IMG/VR virus record: IMGVR_UViG_3300046009_009870
Coordinates: 1 to 41,687 of that record
DNA: 41,687 nt
Strand: one strand, 5' to 3'
Source of the DNA: a virus
Below are positions 16,100 through 25,700 of the stretch, piece by piece. The translations under genes and the position numbers were made by a program. The notes beneath the pieces were generated by a model that did no database searches, had not been told where the DNA came from, and saw nothing but the letters and a program-made list of their open reading frames with translations. The number at the start of each line of letters is the position of its first letter. The stretch's first letter is position 1.

Positions 16100-16516
16100 A
16101 TGGAAAAAGAAATCAAAATGCTTATGGCGCAGGCCAAGATTGAATTGGCCCGCTTGGAGGCTGAGTCGCCCGCCAAAGACGTCGCTGGTAAGGCGATTGG
16201 CAAGCACGGGCTGCCCTACATAACGATCATCGTGGTCATCGGGGTCATTGCAAGCATATTCCTCGACGAGGGGAAGATGGCCGCCGTGATGGGGCTTTTA
16301 GGGGCCTCGCTGACTGCCCTCATTTCAATGATGAACGGCATCGCGGGGACGGCCCCTAAGCAAGAGCGCCCAGAGTTTGAGGTCATTAAAACACTGATTG
16401 AAAAACTCGACCGCCTTGCAGACAAGGATCAACCCATGTCAGTTACGGTAGATGGTGAAAAAGTAACCGTAAAAAAGGGAGACGACATCATTGTTACAGA
16501 CAAGGGGAAGAAATAA
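16100..16516 (+). CDS. Two-TM membrane protein, putative holin
   Basis: A 138-residue protein. Residues 1-35 are a charged helix; residues about 40-55 (YITIIVVIGVIASIFL) and 61-82 (MAAVMGLLGASLTALISMMN) are membrane segments; the rest is a soluble Lys/Asp-rich tail. The gene starts 8 nt after the giant adhesin gene and overlaps the next gene by 1 nt. Sitting immediately before a GTA-type holin and an M15 endolysin, it is probably a second holin or antiholin-like partner. The membrane topology is clear by eye, the lysis role is inferred from context. Confidence 0.72.
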   Translation: MEKEIKMLMAQAKIELARLEAESPAKDVAGKAIGKHGLPYITIIVVIGVIASIFLDEGKMAAVMGLLGASLTALISMMNGIAGTAPKQERPEFEVIKTLIEKLDRLADKDQPMSVTVDGEKVTVKKGDDIIVTDKGKK

Positions 16517-16914
16517 TGCTACCCATCGCCGCCCTGTTATCCATCGGAGAAAAGGTGCTCGATAAGGTACTGCCCGATCCTCAGGCTAAAGCAGAAGCCC
16601 AGGCCAAACTCATGGAGATGGCCCAGAAAGGGCAACTGGCTGAACTTCAGGCAGATATGAATGAGCAGGACAATCTGACGGAGCGGGCCAAAGCAGACAT
16701 GGCCTCCGACTCCTGGCTGTCCAAGAACATTCGCCCGATGACGCTGATTTTTATCCTCGTGGTCTATACCGTGTTTGCCATGATGTCGGCCTACGGATAC
16801 AACGCCAACGAATCCTACGTGACGCTGCTTGGCCAGTGGGGAATGCTGATCATGAGTTTCTATTTTGGCGGCCGGACGCTTGAAAAGATCCTGGCCATGA
16901 AGGGGCAGAAATGA
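16516..16914 (+). CDS. Holin, GTA_holin_3TM-like
   Basis: A 132-residue protein. The N-terminal part (IGEKVLDKVLPDPQAKAEAQ, then a Gln/Glu/Ala helix) matches the opening of the gene-transfer-agent-type 3TM holin family as I know it. Two hydrophobic segments follow at about residues 75-93 (MTLIFILVVYTVFAMMSA) and 103-120 (VTLLGQWGMLIMSFYFGG). In this family the protein permeabilises the inner membrane so that the endolysin can reach the peptidoglycan. Its start overlaps the previous stop and its end overlaps the endolysin start by 4 nt (ATGA), so the cassette is translationally coupled. Confidence 0.82.
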   Translation: MLPIAALLSIGEKVLDKVLPDPQAKAEAQAKLMEMAQKGQLAELQADMNEQDNLTERAKADMASDSWLSKNIRPMTLIFILVVYTVFAMMSAYGYNANESYVTLLGQWGMLIMSFYFGGRTLEKILAMKGQK

Positions 16915-17378
16915 CTCAACTGACCGCGAACTTCAGCCTAGCCGAGATGATCAAGTCGGAGACGGCCCTGCGTAAAGGTTTGGACAATACTCCTGGGGAG
17001 GTGGAAATTGGCAACCTTGGAATTCTATGTAAAAACGTGCTCCAGCCCGTCCGGGACCATTTTGCTAAGGGCGTTAAGGTCAACTCCGGATACCGGTCAC
17101 CAGAGGTCAATGCCGCAGTGGGTGGATCAAAGACCAGTGATCACTGTCGGGGGCAGGCTGCCGACATTGAAATTCCAGGCGTGGCTAACGCTGACGTAGC
17201 GAAGTGGATAGCGGATAATTTGGATTACACGCAACTGATCCTTGAGTTTTACACGCCCGGCGTACCGGATAGCGGCTGGGTGCATGTCTCGTATGATCCC
17301 AAAGACTTGAAGAAGCAGAATCTCACAGCAACACGGAAAGACGGCAAGACGGTTTACCTTCCAGGACTCGTAGCGTAA
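16911..17378 (+). CDS. Endolysin, M15-family zinc peptidase
   Basis: A 155-residue protein matching the peptidase M15A (D-Ala-D-Ala carboxypeptidase/endolysin-type) fold. Expected metal ligands are visible: His78 and Asp85 in SDHCRGQAAD and His125 in GWVHVSY; Glu112 (LILEF) is a candidate catalytic base. The SGYRSPEVNAAVGG element upstream is diagnostic. It would cleave peptide cross-links in the host cell wall. No signal peptide or SAR anchor is seen, so export depends on the holin encoded just upstream. Overlaps the holin gene by 4 nt. Length is normal for a single-domain phage enzyme. Confidence 0.9.
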   Translation: MTQLTANFSLAEMIKSETALRKGLDNTPGEVEIGNLGILCKNVLQPVRDHFAKGVKVNSGYRSPEVNAAVGGSKTSDHCRGQAADIEIPGVANADVAKWIADNLDYTQLILEFYTPGVPDSGWVHVSYDPKDLKKQNLTATRKDGKTVYLPGLVA

Positions 17379-17389
17379 AGGAGCGCGGT

Positions 17390-17611
17390 GTGGATACCCA
17401 GGTTCTCATTAATCTCGGATTTGGTCTTGCAGGCGCCTTTGGCGGCTGGATTCTCAACTCCATTTCAAGATCCATCATTAAGATCGAGGACCGGTTATCG
17501 GAACTGCCTCTTATGTACGTGACGCGTGACGACTACCGCAACGATGTGAATGACATCAAGAAGATGCTCGACAAGATCTTCGACAAACTGGACAACAAGG
17601 TCGACAAATGA
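17390..17611 (+). CDS. Small membrane/coiled-coil protein of the lysis cassette
   Basis: A 73-residue protein starting at GTG, with AAAGGAG about 6 nt upstream. Residues 4-24 (VLINLGFGLAGAFGGWILN) form one membrane segment, followed by a charged helix with heptad-like spacing ending in IKKMLDKIFDKLDNKVDK. This one-TM plus coiled-coil plan is seen in XhlA-like and spanin-like proteins and in many unassigned phage lysis-region genes. There is no lipobox or Rz1-like Pro-rich partner overlapping it, so a spanin call is not secure. It ends 4 nt into the next gene. Confidence 0.72.
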   Translation: MDTQVLINLGFGLAGAFGGWILNSISRSIIKIEDRLSELPLMYVTRDDYRNDVNDIKKMLDKIFDKLDNKVDK

Positions 17612-18000
17612 GTTCCGCCGTTAAGACCCAGCCGGAGAAGTGGGAGCGCATAAAGTCCCAGGTGAAGGCGTCGGGTAAGGGCGGCTCCCCGGGTCAGTGG
17701 TCGGCTAGGAAGGCTCAACTGGCCACTCAGAAGTACAAAGCCTCTGGTGGGGGTTACAAGGGCCCCAAAAAGGCGGATAATTCGCTCTCAAAGTGGACGA
17801 AAGAGGACTGGGGAACCAAGTCTGGTAAACCGTCCACGCAGGGCCCGAAAGCGACTGGCGAGCGTTACCTGCCAAAAGCGGCACGAGAGAAGTTAACACC
17901 TTCTGAATACGCGGCAACCACCCGAGCCAAGCGTGAGGGAACAAAGGCCGGCAAGCAGTTTGTGCCCCAGCCTGAGTCGATTAAGAAAAAGGTGTGGTGA
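17608..18000 (+). CDS. DUF5872-like basic protein
   Basis: A 130-residue, very basic protein. The opening PEKWERIKSQVKASGKGGSP then GQWSARKAQLATQKYKASGG, the SLSKWTKEDWGT core and the ending RYLPKAAREKLTPSEYAATT are characteristic of the DUF5872 family, found in phages and some giant viruses. The family has no established function; repeated Lys and Trp suggest nucleic-acid contact. It is joined by ATGA overlaps to the lysis cassette upstream and the adaptor gene downstream. The family call is from memory and fairly confident. Confidence 0.82.
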   Translation: MSSAVKTQPEKWERIKSQVKASGKGGSPGQWSARKAQLATQKYKASGGGYKGPKKADNSLSKWTKEDWGTKSGKPSTQGPKATGERYLPKAAREKLTPSEYAATTRAKREGTKAGKQFVPQPESIKKKVW

Positions 18001-18638
18001 TGACTGTTGCCGCCGTAATGACCTATGACAGCCTGGTAGACGATATCTCGACCTACCTGGAGCGAACCGACCAGGCTACCCTGGCGAAGATTCCTACCTT
18101 CATTATGCTGGCTGAGCAGGTCATAGCGACCGACCTCAAGTTTCTTGGCAATCTCACGGTTGTAACCGCGACCATGGTTCCGGGAGAGGCCACCATTGAT
18201 AAACCCGCTCGGTGGCGCAAAACCGTTTCGATTAATGTTACGGCCAATGGCCAGCGCCAACCTGTGCTGCTACGGAAATATGAATACTTGCGGGAGTTTT
18301 GGCCAGATCCTGCCGAGACGGACACGCCGAAGTTTTACTGTGATTACGACTACACGCATTGGCTTGTAGCGCCCACTCCAGACGTGGCTTACAACTACGA
18401 GGTACTGTATTACGAGCGGGTCCAGCCTTTAGATTCATCGAATCAGAGCAACTGGTTTACTCAGTACGCGCCGCAGGCCCTACTGTACGGATCGCTTTTG
18501 CAGGCGATGCCATTTTTAAAGAACGACGAGCGCATCCCCATGTGGGAAGCTCAATACACCAAGGTCATTACTACCTTGCAGGCTGAAGACATCACTCGGG
18601 TGGCGGACCGTCAGACCATAGTAAGGGATGCATCATGA
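18000..18638 (+). CDS. Head-tail adaptor protein (SU10/P22-type)
   Basis: A 212-residue protein. The ATG at 18000 overlaps the previous stop (ATGA) and is preferred over two GTG codons just upstream. The opening MTYDSLVDDISTYLERTDQA, then FIMLAEQVIATDLKF, then a beta segment with GEATIDKPARWRKTVSI and a C-terminal helix (WEAQYTKVITTLQAED) follow the plan of podovirus adaptor proteins (SU10 type), which sit between portal and nozzle. It lies 1.2 kb upstream of the nozzle-like gene, as expected. The call rests on sequence pattern and synteny. Confidence 0.78.
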   Translation: MTVAAVMTYDSLVDDISTYLERTDQATLAKIPTFIMLAEQVIATDLKFLGNLTVVTATMVPGEATIDKPARWRKTVSINVTANGQRQPVLLRKYEYLREFWPDPAETDTPKFYCDYDYTHWLVAPTPDVAYNYEVLYYERVQPLDSSNQSNWFTQYAPQALLYGSLLQAMPFLKNDERIPMWEAQYTKVITTLQAEDITRVADRQTIVRDAS

Positions 18639-19876
18639 GCTTTATTAGCCCATTTACCGGCAACGTCATTCAGCCGACCGACGTTAGCTTCCGAGCGATT
18701 ACGCTCTCTGCAAACACGACCCTGAGTTGGCCGATCAACGGCAACGCTACAAACGATTACGCGGCCAGGATTATGAACGTCACCGCCACGACGGGCGGGC
18801 TGACCCTGCGTATGCCGCCTGCCAACCAGGCCTCGGTCGGTGAAGACGCTCTGATCCGCAATGTGGGGTCCAATACCTTTACGGTTGCGGATTACGACGG
18901 GAATACGATCGCCACCGTAGCGGCTGGGCTTGCCAAGTACATCTATATCACCACCAACGCCAATACGGCGGGCACCTGGGGGCTCATCTCCTTTGGCGTA
19001 GGGTCATCTGCGGTTGATGCTGCGGCCCTGGCTGGGAACGGTTTAAAGGCCATAGCGGCCACCCTCAACACCGCATTTAATGTCACGACCTTTGGGTCGA
19101 ACTACACCGCGGTAGCAGGCGATCGAGCTGAGACCTATGTCTGGACCGGCGGGGCCGGAACCTTGACCCTCACATCCGCTCCGGTGCTAGGAAATGACTG
19201 GTTTGTAGTTGTCCGAAACGGCGGCACTGGGACGCTTACCATTGCTCCAAGCGGCGGGGATCTGATTAACGGGGCTGCCTCAATTTCTCTTCAGCCCGCA
19301 GATTCATGCTTCATTACCTGCTCTGGCACCGCGTTTTATACCGTCGGACTGGGAAAGTCGACTCAATTTAACTTCACGCAACTGACCAAGGCGGTCACCA
19401 GCGGGACTGTGGTTTTGACCTCTGCGGAGGCCGGCAATGTCATCCAAAAGTACACCGGGACGCTCTCAGGAAACGTCACGGTGCAGATTCCCCCCACGAT
19501 TCAGGTCTACTACATCACCAACCAGTCGGATGGTACGGGCGCCAACTACACCATTACCTTTGAGACTGGCGTGCCTGGTGGGGCGACAGCCACGGTGCCG
19601 GCTGGTGAGCAGGTCATCCTTATCTGCGATTCTGTCAACGTACTGAATGCCTCCACGGTAGCGGCCGGTGCGACCTCTCTGTCTTTGATTAACGGCAGCG
19701 CTGGCACCCCATCGCTAAATTTCGCCTCTGAAACCAACACCGGTATTTACCGGCCAGGTTCATTCCAGATCGGAATGTCTGTGAACGGCATACAAAGGTT
19801 TGATTTAACCGCGACTGGTTTGACTATTACGGGGTCGGGAACCTTCACTACGGGCGTCTCTGGTGGGGCGTTCTAA
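18635..19876 (+). CDS. Fibre/spike-like protein
   Basis: A 413-residue beta-rich protein, low in charge. Residues 1-125 form an N-terminal beta domain (TLSWPINGNATNDYAARI, then LTLRMPPANQASVGED). Residues about 360-395 carry PSLNFASETNTGIYRPGS, a motif that recurs in phage fibre C-termini just before a trimerisation or chaperone region. It ends GVSGGAF, nearly identical to the end of the 920-residue fibre. The start overlaps the adaptor stop by 4 nt, and its stop overlaps the next ATG (TAATG). It sits between adaptor and nozzle genes, so it may be a fibre attached at the neck. Confidence 0.75.
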   Translation: MSFISPFTGNVIQPTDVSFRAITLSANTTLSWPINGNATNDYAARIMNVTATTGGLTLRMPPANQASVGEDALIRNVGSNTFTVADYDGNTIATVAAGLAKYIYITTNANTAGTWGLISFGVGSSAVDAAALAGNGLKAIAATLNTAFNVTTFGSNYTAVAGDRAETYVWTGGAGTLTLTSAPVLGNDWFVVVRNGGTGTLTIAPSGGDLINGAASISLQPADSCFITCSGTAFYTVGLGKSTQFNFTQLTKAVTSGTVVLTSAEAGNVIQKYTGTLSGNVTVQIPPTIQVYYITNQSDGTGANYTITFETGVPGGATATVPAGEQVILICDSVNVLNASTVAAGATSLSLINGSAGTPSLNFASETNTGIYRPGSFQIGMSVNGIQRFDLTATGLTITGSGTFTTGVSGGAF

Positions 19877-22104
19877 TGACCGAAAAAGTCTTTTCAATCG
19901 ACACGCTACCCGGCGTACAGCGTGACGGAACGGTCCTTGATAAGCAGTATTACAACGACGGCCGCTGGGTAAGGTTCCAACGCGGGCGCCCCCGCAAGAT
20001 CGGCGGCTTCCGGGTTATCTCCGGGCAACTCAAGGGGCCCTCTCGGGGGATCTGGCTCAACAGCCAGAACAACTTCACGTACATTTTTAGCGGCTACAAC
20101 GATGGCTTGCAAGTCCTGACAATTGATGACAATGGGGTCGGGGCGGGAATTCAAGACTTTACCCTGAGCGACTTCACCGCCTCGGATCTCAATTTGTGGC
20201 AGTTTGATGGATTTTTTGATGTCGCTGGCGCTGGCGTGCAAAGCCTGGTCGCGCATCCAGGCCAGAACCTGTTTTCGGTAGACGACACCAACAACACGCC
20301 AGTCTTGATTGGCGACATCGACGGCACTACTATGAGCCAGATCGGCGTCTTCACCGACACGGTTACCACGGCAAATGGCAACCCTGATGTGACGCTAGGG
20401 GCCATTAACACTTTAATTGGCGCCGGGCAAGCGATTACCGGGGCTGGCATTCCTGCTAACACCACAGTAGTGTCGGTGTCCGGAACCACGGTGACTTTGA
20501 GTGCAAATGCAACGGCATCTGCGACCGTTACGGCGACCTTCAACAATAATGTGGAGGTTTCCGGCGGCGTGGTGGTTCTCCACCCCTATGTCTTTGTGTA
20601 TGGCAACAATGGCCTGATTCGGAACTGCTCCGCGGGCAATGCCCAGGACTGGGTCTCTGCGGACGCCAATGAGGTCAATGTGGCCACCGGCAAGATCGTG
20701 CAGGGGTTACCCGTTCGAGGTGGATCAAATAGCCCTAGCGGCCTTTTCTGGAGCCTAGACAGCCTGGTGCGGGTCTCTTATGCGCCCCAGTCTCTCGGGG
20801 TGCCTGGGACTGCTGATTACGCGCCCCCCACCTTCTGGCGGTACGACATCATTTCTAGCCAGACCTCAATTATGTCCTCGCAGTGCGTCATTGAGTACGA
20901 CGGAATCTACTACTGGTGTGGCGTCGATCGATTCCTGCTCTACAACGGAACGGTCAAAGAGATCCCGAACTCAATGAACCAGAACTATTTCTTTGACAAC
21001 CTGAACTACTCTCAGCGGCAGAAGGTCTGGGCGCAAAAGGTACCGAGGTACGGCGAGATTTGGTGGTTCTACCCACGCGGCGACTCCACCGAGTGCAATG
21101 ACGCGATCATTTACAACGTCCGAGAAAACACCTGGTATGACGCTGGGCAGGCCGCAGGGGCTCGTAGGACCGCTGGGTACTTCTCTCAGGTCTTTGCCTA
21201 CCCGGTAGCCGCGGCGTGGCCGGGATCAATCTCTGAGGTTGTTTTCAGCGATACCTACGACATTGTGACGGGCAGCCCGTATCTGTCGTCTAGCACCTAC
21301 AACACGCTCGTTGAGGTGGGGCAGGTTGTGTCTGGGCCGGGAATACCGACCGGAACCTTGGTCTTGCAGATTCTTTCGAGCAGCATCAACGCGCTCACAA
21401 ACCTTGTGGGAGGCTCTGGCTATGCAGACAACACATACCCAGGAGTTGCAATTACCGGCGGCTCTGGTGGTGGCGCTACAGCAGATATTGTGGTTTCTGG
21501 GGGTACTGTCACCTCGGTGACGATTGTGAACCCTGGTAGCGGGTATCTACCAGGTGACACCATCGCGGTAGACGACGCCGACATCGGTGGAGGTACTGGG
21601 TTTAGTATTGATATCGACACGATCTGGGCTCAGACAATTGTCATGAATGATGACTCCCAGGCCACCTCTACCGAGACCCTCACCTTCCGCACGCAAGGCG
21701 ACCTGATCAAGATCTACCAGCACGAGATCGGCACCGACGAGGTAGATGGTCAGAACGTCTTCGCTATCCAGTCCTATTTTGAAACCAGCGACCTTGGTTT
21801 GGTAACTGGTGGCCCATCGCAACCTGCCATGGAAGGTCTGAACAGATGGCTGCGCTTGGAGAGGGTGGAGCCTGACTTTCTGATGTCTGGCAATATGAAG
21901 CTTTATGTGACTGGCCGTCCTTACGCGCAGTCTGAAGACGACACTTCTAGCCCGTACATCTTTGGGCCAGACACTAACAAGATAGATATGAAAGAACAAA
22001 GACGAGAGCTGCGGCTAAAGTTTGAGTCGAATGAAGCCGGCGGAAACTATCAGCTCGGCCGCGTGCTATTGAACGCCACATTTGGCGATGTCCGAGGTTA
22101 CTAA
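19876..22104 (+). CDS. Tail nozzle / hub-like protein with inserted beta domains
   Basis: A 742-residue protein. The opening LPGVQRDGTVLDKQYYNDGR followed by WVRFQRGRPRKIGGF matches the start of podovirus nozzle/gp10-like and hub proteins. The core (residues about 270-440) includes a Trp/Tyr-rich beta-propeller-like stretch (YDGIYYWCGVDRFLLYNG, then WWFYPRGDSTECNDAIIYN). Two inserts carry the AITGAGIPANTTVVSVSG type element (about 185-230) and a GSGGGATADIVVSGGTVTS/PGSGYLPGD element (about 510-575). The C-terminal 120 residues resume the core. Preceded directly by a fibre gene; overlap of 1 nt at both ends. DNA-exit channel role is inferred. Confidence 0.78.
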   Translation: MTEKVFSIDTLPGVQRDGTVLDKQYYNDGRWVRFQRGRPRKIGGFRVISGQLKGPSRGIWLNSQNNFTYIFSGYNDGLQVLTIDDNGVGAGIQDFTLSDFTASDLNLWQFDGFFDVAGAGVQSLVAHPGQNLFSVDDTNNTPVLIGDIDGTTMSQIGVFTDTVTTANGNPDVTLGAINTLIGAGQAITGAGIPANTTVVSVSGTTVTLSANATASATVTATFNNNVEVSGGVVVLHPYVFVYGNNGLIRNCSAGNAQDWVSADANEVNVATGKIVQGLPVRGGSNSPSGLFWSLDSLVRVSYAPQSLGVPGTADYAPPTFWRYDIISSQTSIMSSQCVIEYDGIYYWCGVDRFLLYNGTVKEIPNSMNQNYFFDNLNYSQRQKVWAQKVPRYGEIWWFYPRGDSTECNDAIIYNVRENTWYDAGQAAGARRTAGYFSQVFAYPVAAAWPGSISEVVFSDTYDIVTGSPYLSSSTYNTLVEVGQVVSGPGIPTGTLVLQILSSSINALTNLVGGSGYADNTYPGVAITGGSGGGATADIVVSGGTVTSVTIVNPGSGYLPGDTIAVDDADIGGGTGFSIDIDTIWAQTIVMNDDSQATSTETLTFRTQGDLIKIYQHEIGTDEVDGQNVFAIQSYFETSDLGLVTGGPSQPAMEGLNRWLRLERVEPDFLMSGNMKLYVTGRPYAQSEDDTSSPYIFGPDTNKIDMKEQRRELRLKFESNEAGGNYQLGRVLLNATFGDVRGY

Positions 22105-22370
22105 TGTCTACCGTATCGCCACCACTCGTTTACGACCCGAGGTTTCACACATTTGAGTCGTGGGCATCGCTTATGGTCGAGCAGTACGCTTCCAATCAGC
22201 TCGCTATTCCAACCCCGCAGACCGATTGGCGGGAATGGGGAGATGGGCTCAAAGCAATCGATGTCTTCACCAATGAAGCGATCCCCAACACGGGCTCGTT
22301 TGATAATTGGTTTGACTGGGCCTCTGCTCTCTTAGCGTCAATCAACCCCACGGTGATTGCAAATGGTTGA
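22104..22370 (+). CDS. Small Trp-rich conserved phage protein
   Basis: An 88-residue protein starting at the TAATG overlap with the nozzle stop. Residues 30-85 contain two similar Trp-rich helices: TDWREWGDGLKAIDVFTNEA and FDNWFDWASALLASINP. This pair of W-x-x-W-x-x-x-L elements recurs in small proteins beside ejection genes in many phages. No function is assigned. It overlaps the next gene by 8 nt, indicating translational coupling. Confidence 0.75.
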   Translation: MSTVSPPLVYDPRFHTFESWASLMVEQYASNQLAIPTPQTDWREWGDGLKAIDVFTNEAIPNTGSFDNWFDWASALLASINPTVIANG

Positions 22371-22785
22371 AGCTCCTGTAGAAGAGCAGCAAGAGGTCTT
22401 GCGAATTGTCACCGAATACTTTCAAAAAGAGTTTGGCGGTGACGAGAAAAAGGTCGAACAAGCTCTAGGTAACCTTGCAGGTATGCTTCAAGGTCAGGGC
22501 GTGAATCTAGTTCACATCCTCAATACCGTATTTCTAGTCGCTGTTATCGGCAAGGGCATGGTTGAGATTCACACCATGGCCGTGGATGAAGATACCAATA
22601 GCCTAGCGAAAGCTTTTAGAGGGCTTGCTGAATACCTGAAAGCCATAGACGTTAAGCTCGCATACACCTACACCGACAAGCCAGGGTATGACATTGTGGC
22701 TAAGCGCAGTCGCCTGCCGTTCAAAAAGAAACGCATGGAGATTGACGGCAAACAACAAGACGTCTACTACCTGGAGTTTAAATAA
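22363..22785 (+). CDS. Ejection-region protein of unknown function
   Basis: A 140-residue protein. The ATG at 22363 lies inside the end of the previous gene; an earlier in-frame TTG at 22357 is less likely. N-terminal 60 residues are an acidic helix; then VHILNTVFLVAVIGKGMVEI HTMAVDED continues into a region ending GYDIVAKRSRLPFKKKRMEI and a strand VYYLEFK. The second half has a weak similarity in layout to T7 gp13-type internal virion/acetyltransferase-like proteins, but no acyl-CoA loop is clear, so I leave it unassigned. Overlaps the 1982-residue gene by 1 nt (TAATG). Confidence 0.7.
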   Translation: MVEAPVEEQQEVLRIVTEYFQKEFGGDEKKVEQALGNLAGMLQGQGVNLVHILNTVFLVAVIGKGMVEIHTMAVDEDTNSLAKAFRGLAEYLKAIDVKLAYTYTDKPGYDIVAKRSRLPFKKKRMEIDGKQQDVYYLEFK

Positions 22786-25700
22786 TGCCTGCCGTCGCGT
22801 TTGTAGCGGTTGGCTTCGGATTAAGCGCAGCCGCAACTGCTATTGGTTCTGCAATAGCCGGGTCGCTTATCGGGGCCGGCATCGTTACATCGGTTGCACC
22901 AGCGGTAGCAACCGCGATTGGCTCTGCTGTTGTTGGCGCAGGAATGACCGCCATTCAAGGTGGCAGCTCTAGTGACATCCTTAAAAACGCAGTTCGATCG
23001 GGAGTTGGATCGTTTGCTGGTAGCCAGATTGGTAAAGCAGTAGGAAATGCCGTTGGTTTTGAGGTTGATGCAATGGCTCCTGGCAAGGGCATTCTTGCAG
23101 GCAACATTGCTGAGAAGATTGCAAGCGGTGTCGTTCGATCATCTATTCAGTCTGGCGACATTGAGCAGGGCATAAAGACCGGCCTTCTGTCCGGTGCGAT
23201 TGCCTCTGTACCAGATCTTCTAAATGAATCTCAGTCGTTTAAAGACCTTCCGCCGCTAGTCAAGAATGTTGTTACGCAGTCTGTTATGACATCACTTGCT
23301 GGTGGTGATGTTGCGACCGCGGCCACCAACACGCTTATTCAGGGGGCGTTAAAAAACGCCAACATCTTTTCGGCGATCTTGTCTGATGAACGAAACAAAG
23401 ACCTTGCAGATTTTGTAAAGCAGAATCCTGATGCGTCGATGTTAGTGATGTCAACACTTAGCACCGGCATTTCCGCAGCATTGCTAGACAAAGACGTAAG
23501 CAGCGCCGTTGAAAAAAATGTCATCAACTTCGCTACGGAAAAGATGCGCCAGGGCATTTCATCCGGCGCGATCAAAAGATCTATAGAGAACGCACAGAAA
23601 AATTACGCTGATGCGGAAAAACTCACAACAGAGCTTCAAGAAAAAGTAAAGGGCGCGGACGCCAGCATTGATGCGTTAAATAAGCAAAATGCATCTGTTG
23701 ATAAGATGATGAATCAAGCCGCTACTCAATATTATAGAGCTTATGACGAGTATACAAACCTTATAAGAAGCGGCGCTAGTATCGGAGCAATAAATGCGGC
23801 GGCCGCAAAAGTAAACGCGGCAGCAGAGTATTACAGTCGAGATGCAGGCATAGGCGAGTGGTTTGCTGAACAGAATCAAAAGCAGATTGAAGAAATACAA
23901 AAAGAAAAAAATGAAATTTTTTCTTTAGCTGAGCAAGCCAACAAAGCGGTTGACAATGTCACGGTCAACTCTTACATGTTCTCAAAGTACGCTGATGAGA
24001 TACAGCAAGAAGCAATAGACAATGCAGACATCTTTCTGGACCCTGACAGGTACTCAATTTACATGGCCAATCAGAAGAAGCTTGGCCTTGCGTATGACGA
24101 GTATCTTGCTAGCTTGCCTGAAGACACCGCAAAAGTCGTCTATCCAAACTCAGTCACTCAGAACTACAAGATTGATGACAATTACAACGTCATTGATCGA
24201 AAAAGCAATCAGGTTATTGGAAAGATCCCGCCTGACCAACGAGCAATTCAAACAATCCCTGTTACCCGAGATCCAGAGACTGGTGGGCTAGAAATTGCAA
24301 TCCGAGGGGTTGGGAATGTTGATGACGAAGATGGCGGAATTTTGCTCATTCGTCAGTCTGATCTTTTTGGCGTCAAAGGAATAGCTGAACCCATCATTGT
24401 TACAGAAACACGCGATGATAGCGGCAAGCTTAGTATTGATATCACCACTCAGAACGCCCTAGAAGAGCTGCAAGCCGAAGATCCAATGGCGTGGTTCTAT
24501 ACGGTGGCTCAACTTCCAGAGCGGCAGCGTAGTTCTATTCTGCCACCAGAAGTAAAGAGGGTTGTTGACAGTACGTGGCAATCGGTTAAGAACGGGGTTC
24601 CACCGGTAATCGCGGAAAACATTTCAAAGTTTATGGCTGCGGCCAAGCCAGAGACATCTACTTTGGCAACCTTAGAAGGAATGCTGGTTGGAACAAAGGC
24701 ACTGACTGATGCATTCGGAGCAAACAACAAAGCATCTCAGGCTTTGTCTTCAGCTCAGGTTTACATTCAGTCGCTATACAGCGCAGCAGCAAAACAAGAC
24801 CAACAAGAAGCCAATAAGATCATGGATGCAGCCAAAGATGCTGGCGTGCTTGATCAGGTTTATGCTGGATTAGAAGCGATTGCCGCCAATCCATCTATCA
24901 TTTTTCAGGCAGCTGGATCTTTAGCGCCGACGCTTATAGCAACCGCAGCGACCATGGGATTAAGCGCCCCAGTATCGGTTGCGTATGGAACCAATATAGG
25001 TTTGGGTATGGTTTCTGGTGCTGGAATTGTTAAGGGCTCCATTTACGACTCAACAAAACGAGCGCTAACTGAAGCAAACGACAAATACAAGCTCGGGTTG
25101 TCTGCCGGTCAGATTGAAATGCGAGCTCAAGAGGCCCAGGCATATAACGGAAAAAATCTTGGTCTGATTGTTGGTGGCATAGGTCTTGGCGGGCTTGCTG
25201 CTGGAACTGGCGCAGAAAAAATTATTTTCAAAAAAGTTGCAAGCGACATTGCCGAGGACATTGCCAAAAAAACAGCAACAAGACAATTTGTTGAGGGTGG
25301 TGTAGACCTTGCAAAAGCAGGTATCAAAGAGTCTTTTCCGGAGACCTTGCAGGCCATGCAAGAGCAATGGGCTCAAAACAAGGCTCTCCAGCGAGAAGGT
25401 TTTAATGTTCCCGAATTTAGGAGCGTCATTCTTGCTGGAACGGTAGAGGGTGTTGCAAGCTATCCAATGGGTTCTGCGGTGCAGGCAGCATCTAATTTGT
25501 CCGACTATCGTTTGAGCGACCAAGAGAGAAACAAACTACAGTCAGACATAGACAAATTCGCATCAGACTTTATCAACATTCAAAGCGAGAAGCTGTCCAA
25601 AACCTCTGGCATTGAGTCAACATTAGCTAAGCTTGAAAGCGACCTGCAAAAAGCAACTACAAGCAGTCAAAGATTTAGCATTGAGCGGCAGATCAACTCT

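Noticed and set aside
22363-22785. GNAT acetyltransferase assignment
   Set aside because: The layout is suggestive, but no acetyl-CoA-binding loop is visible.
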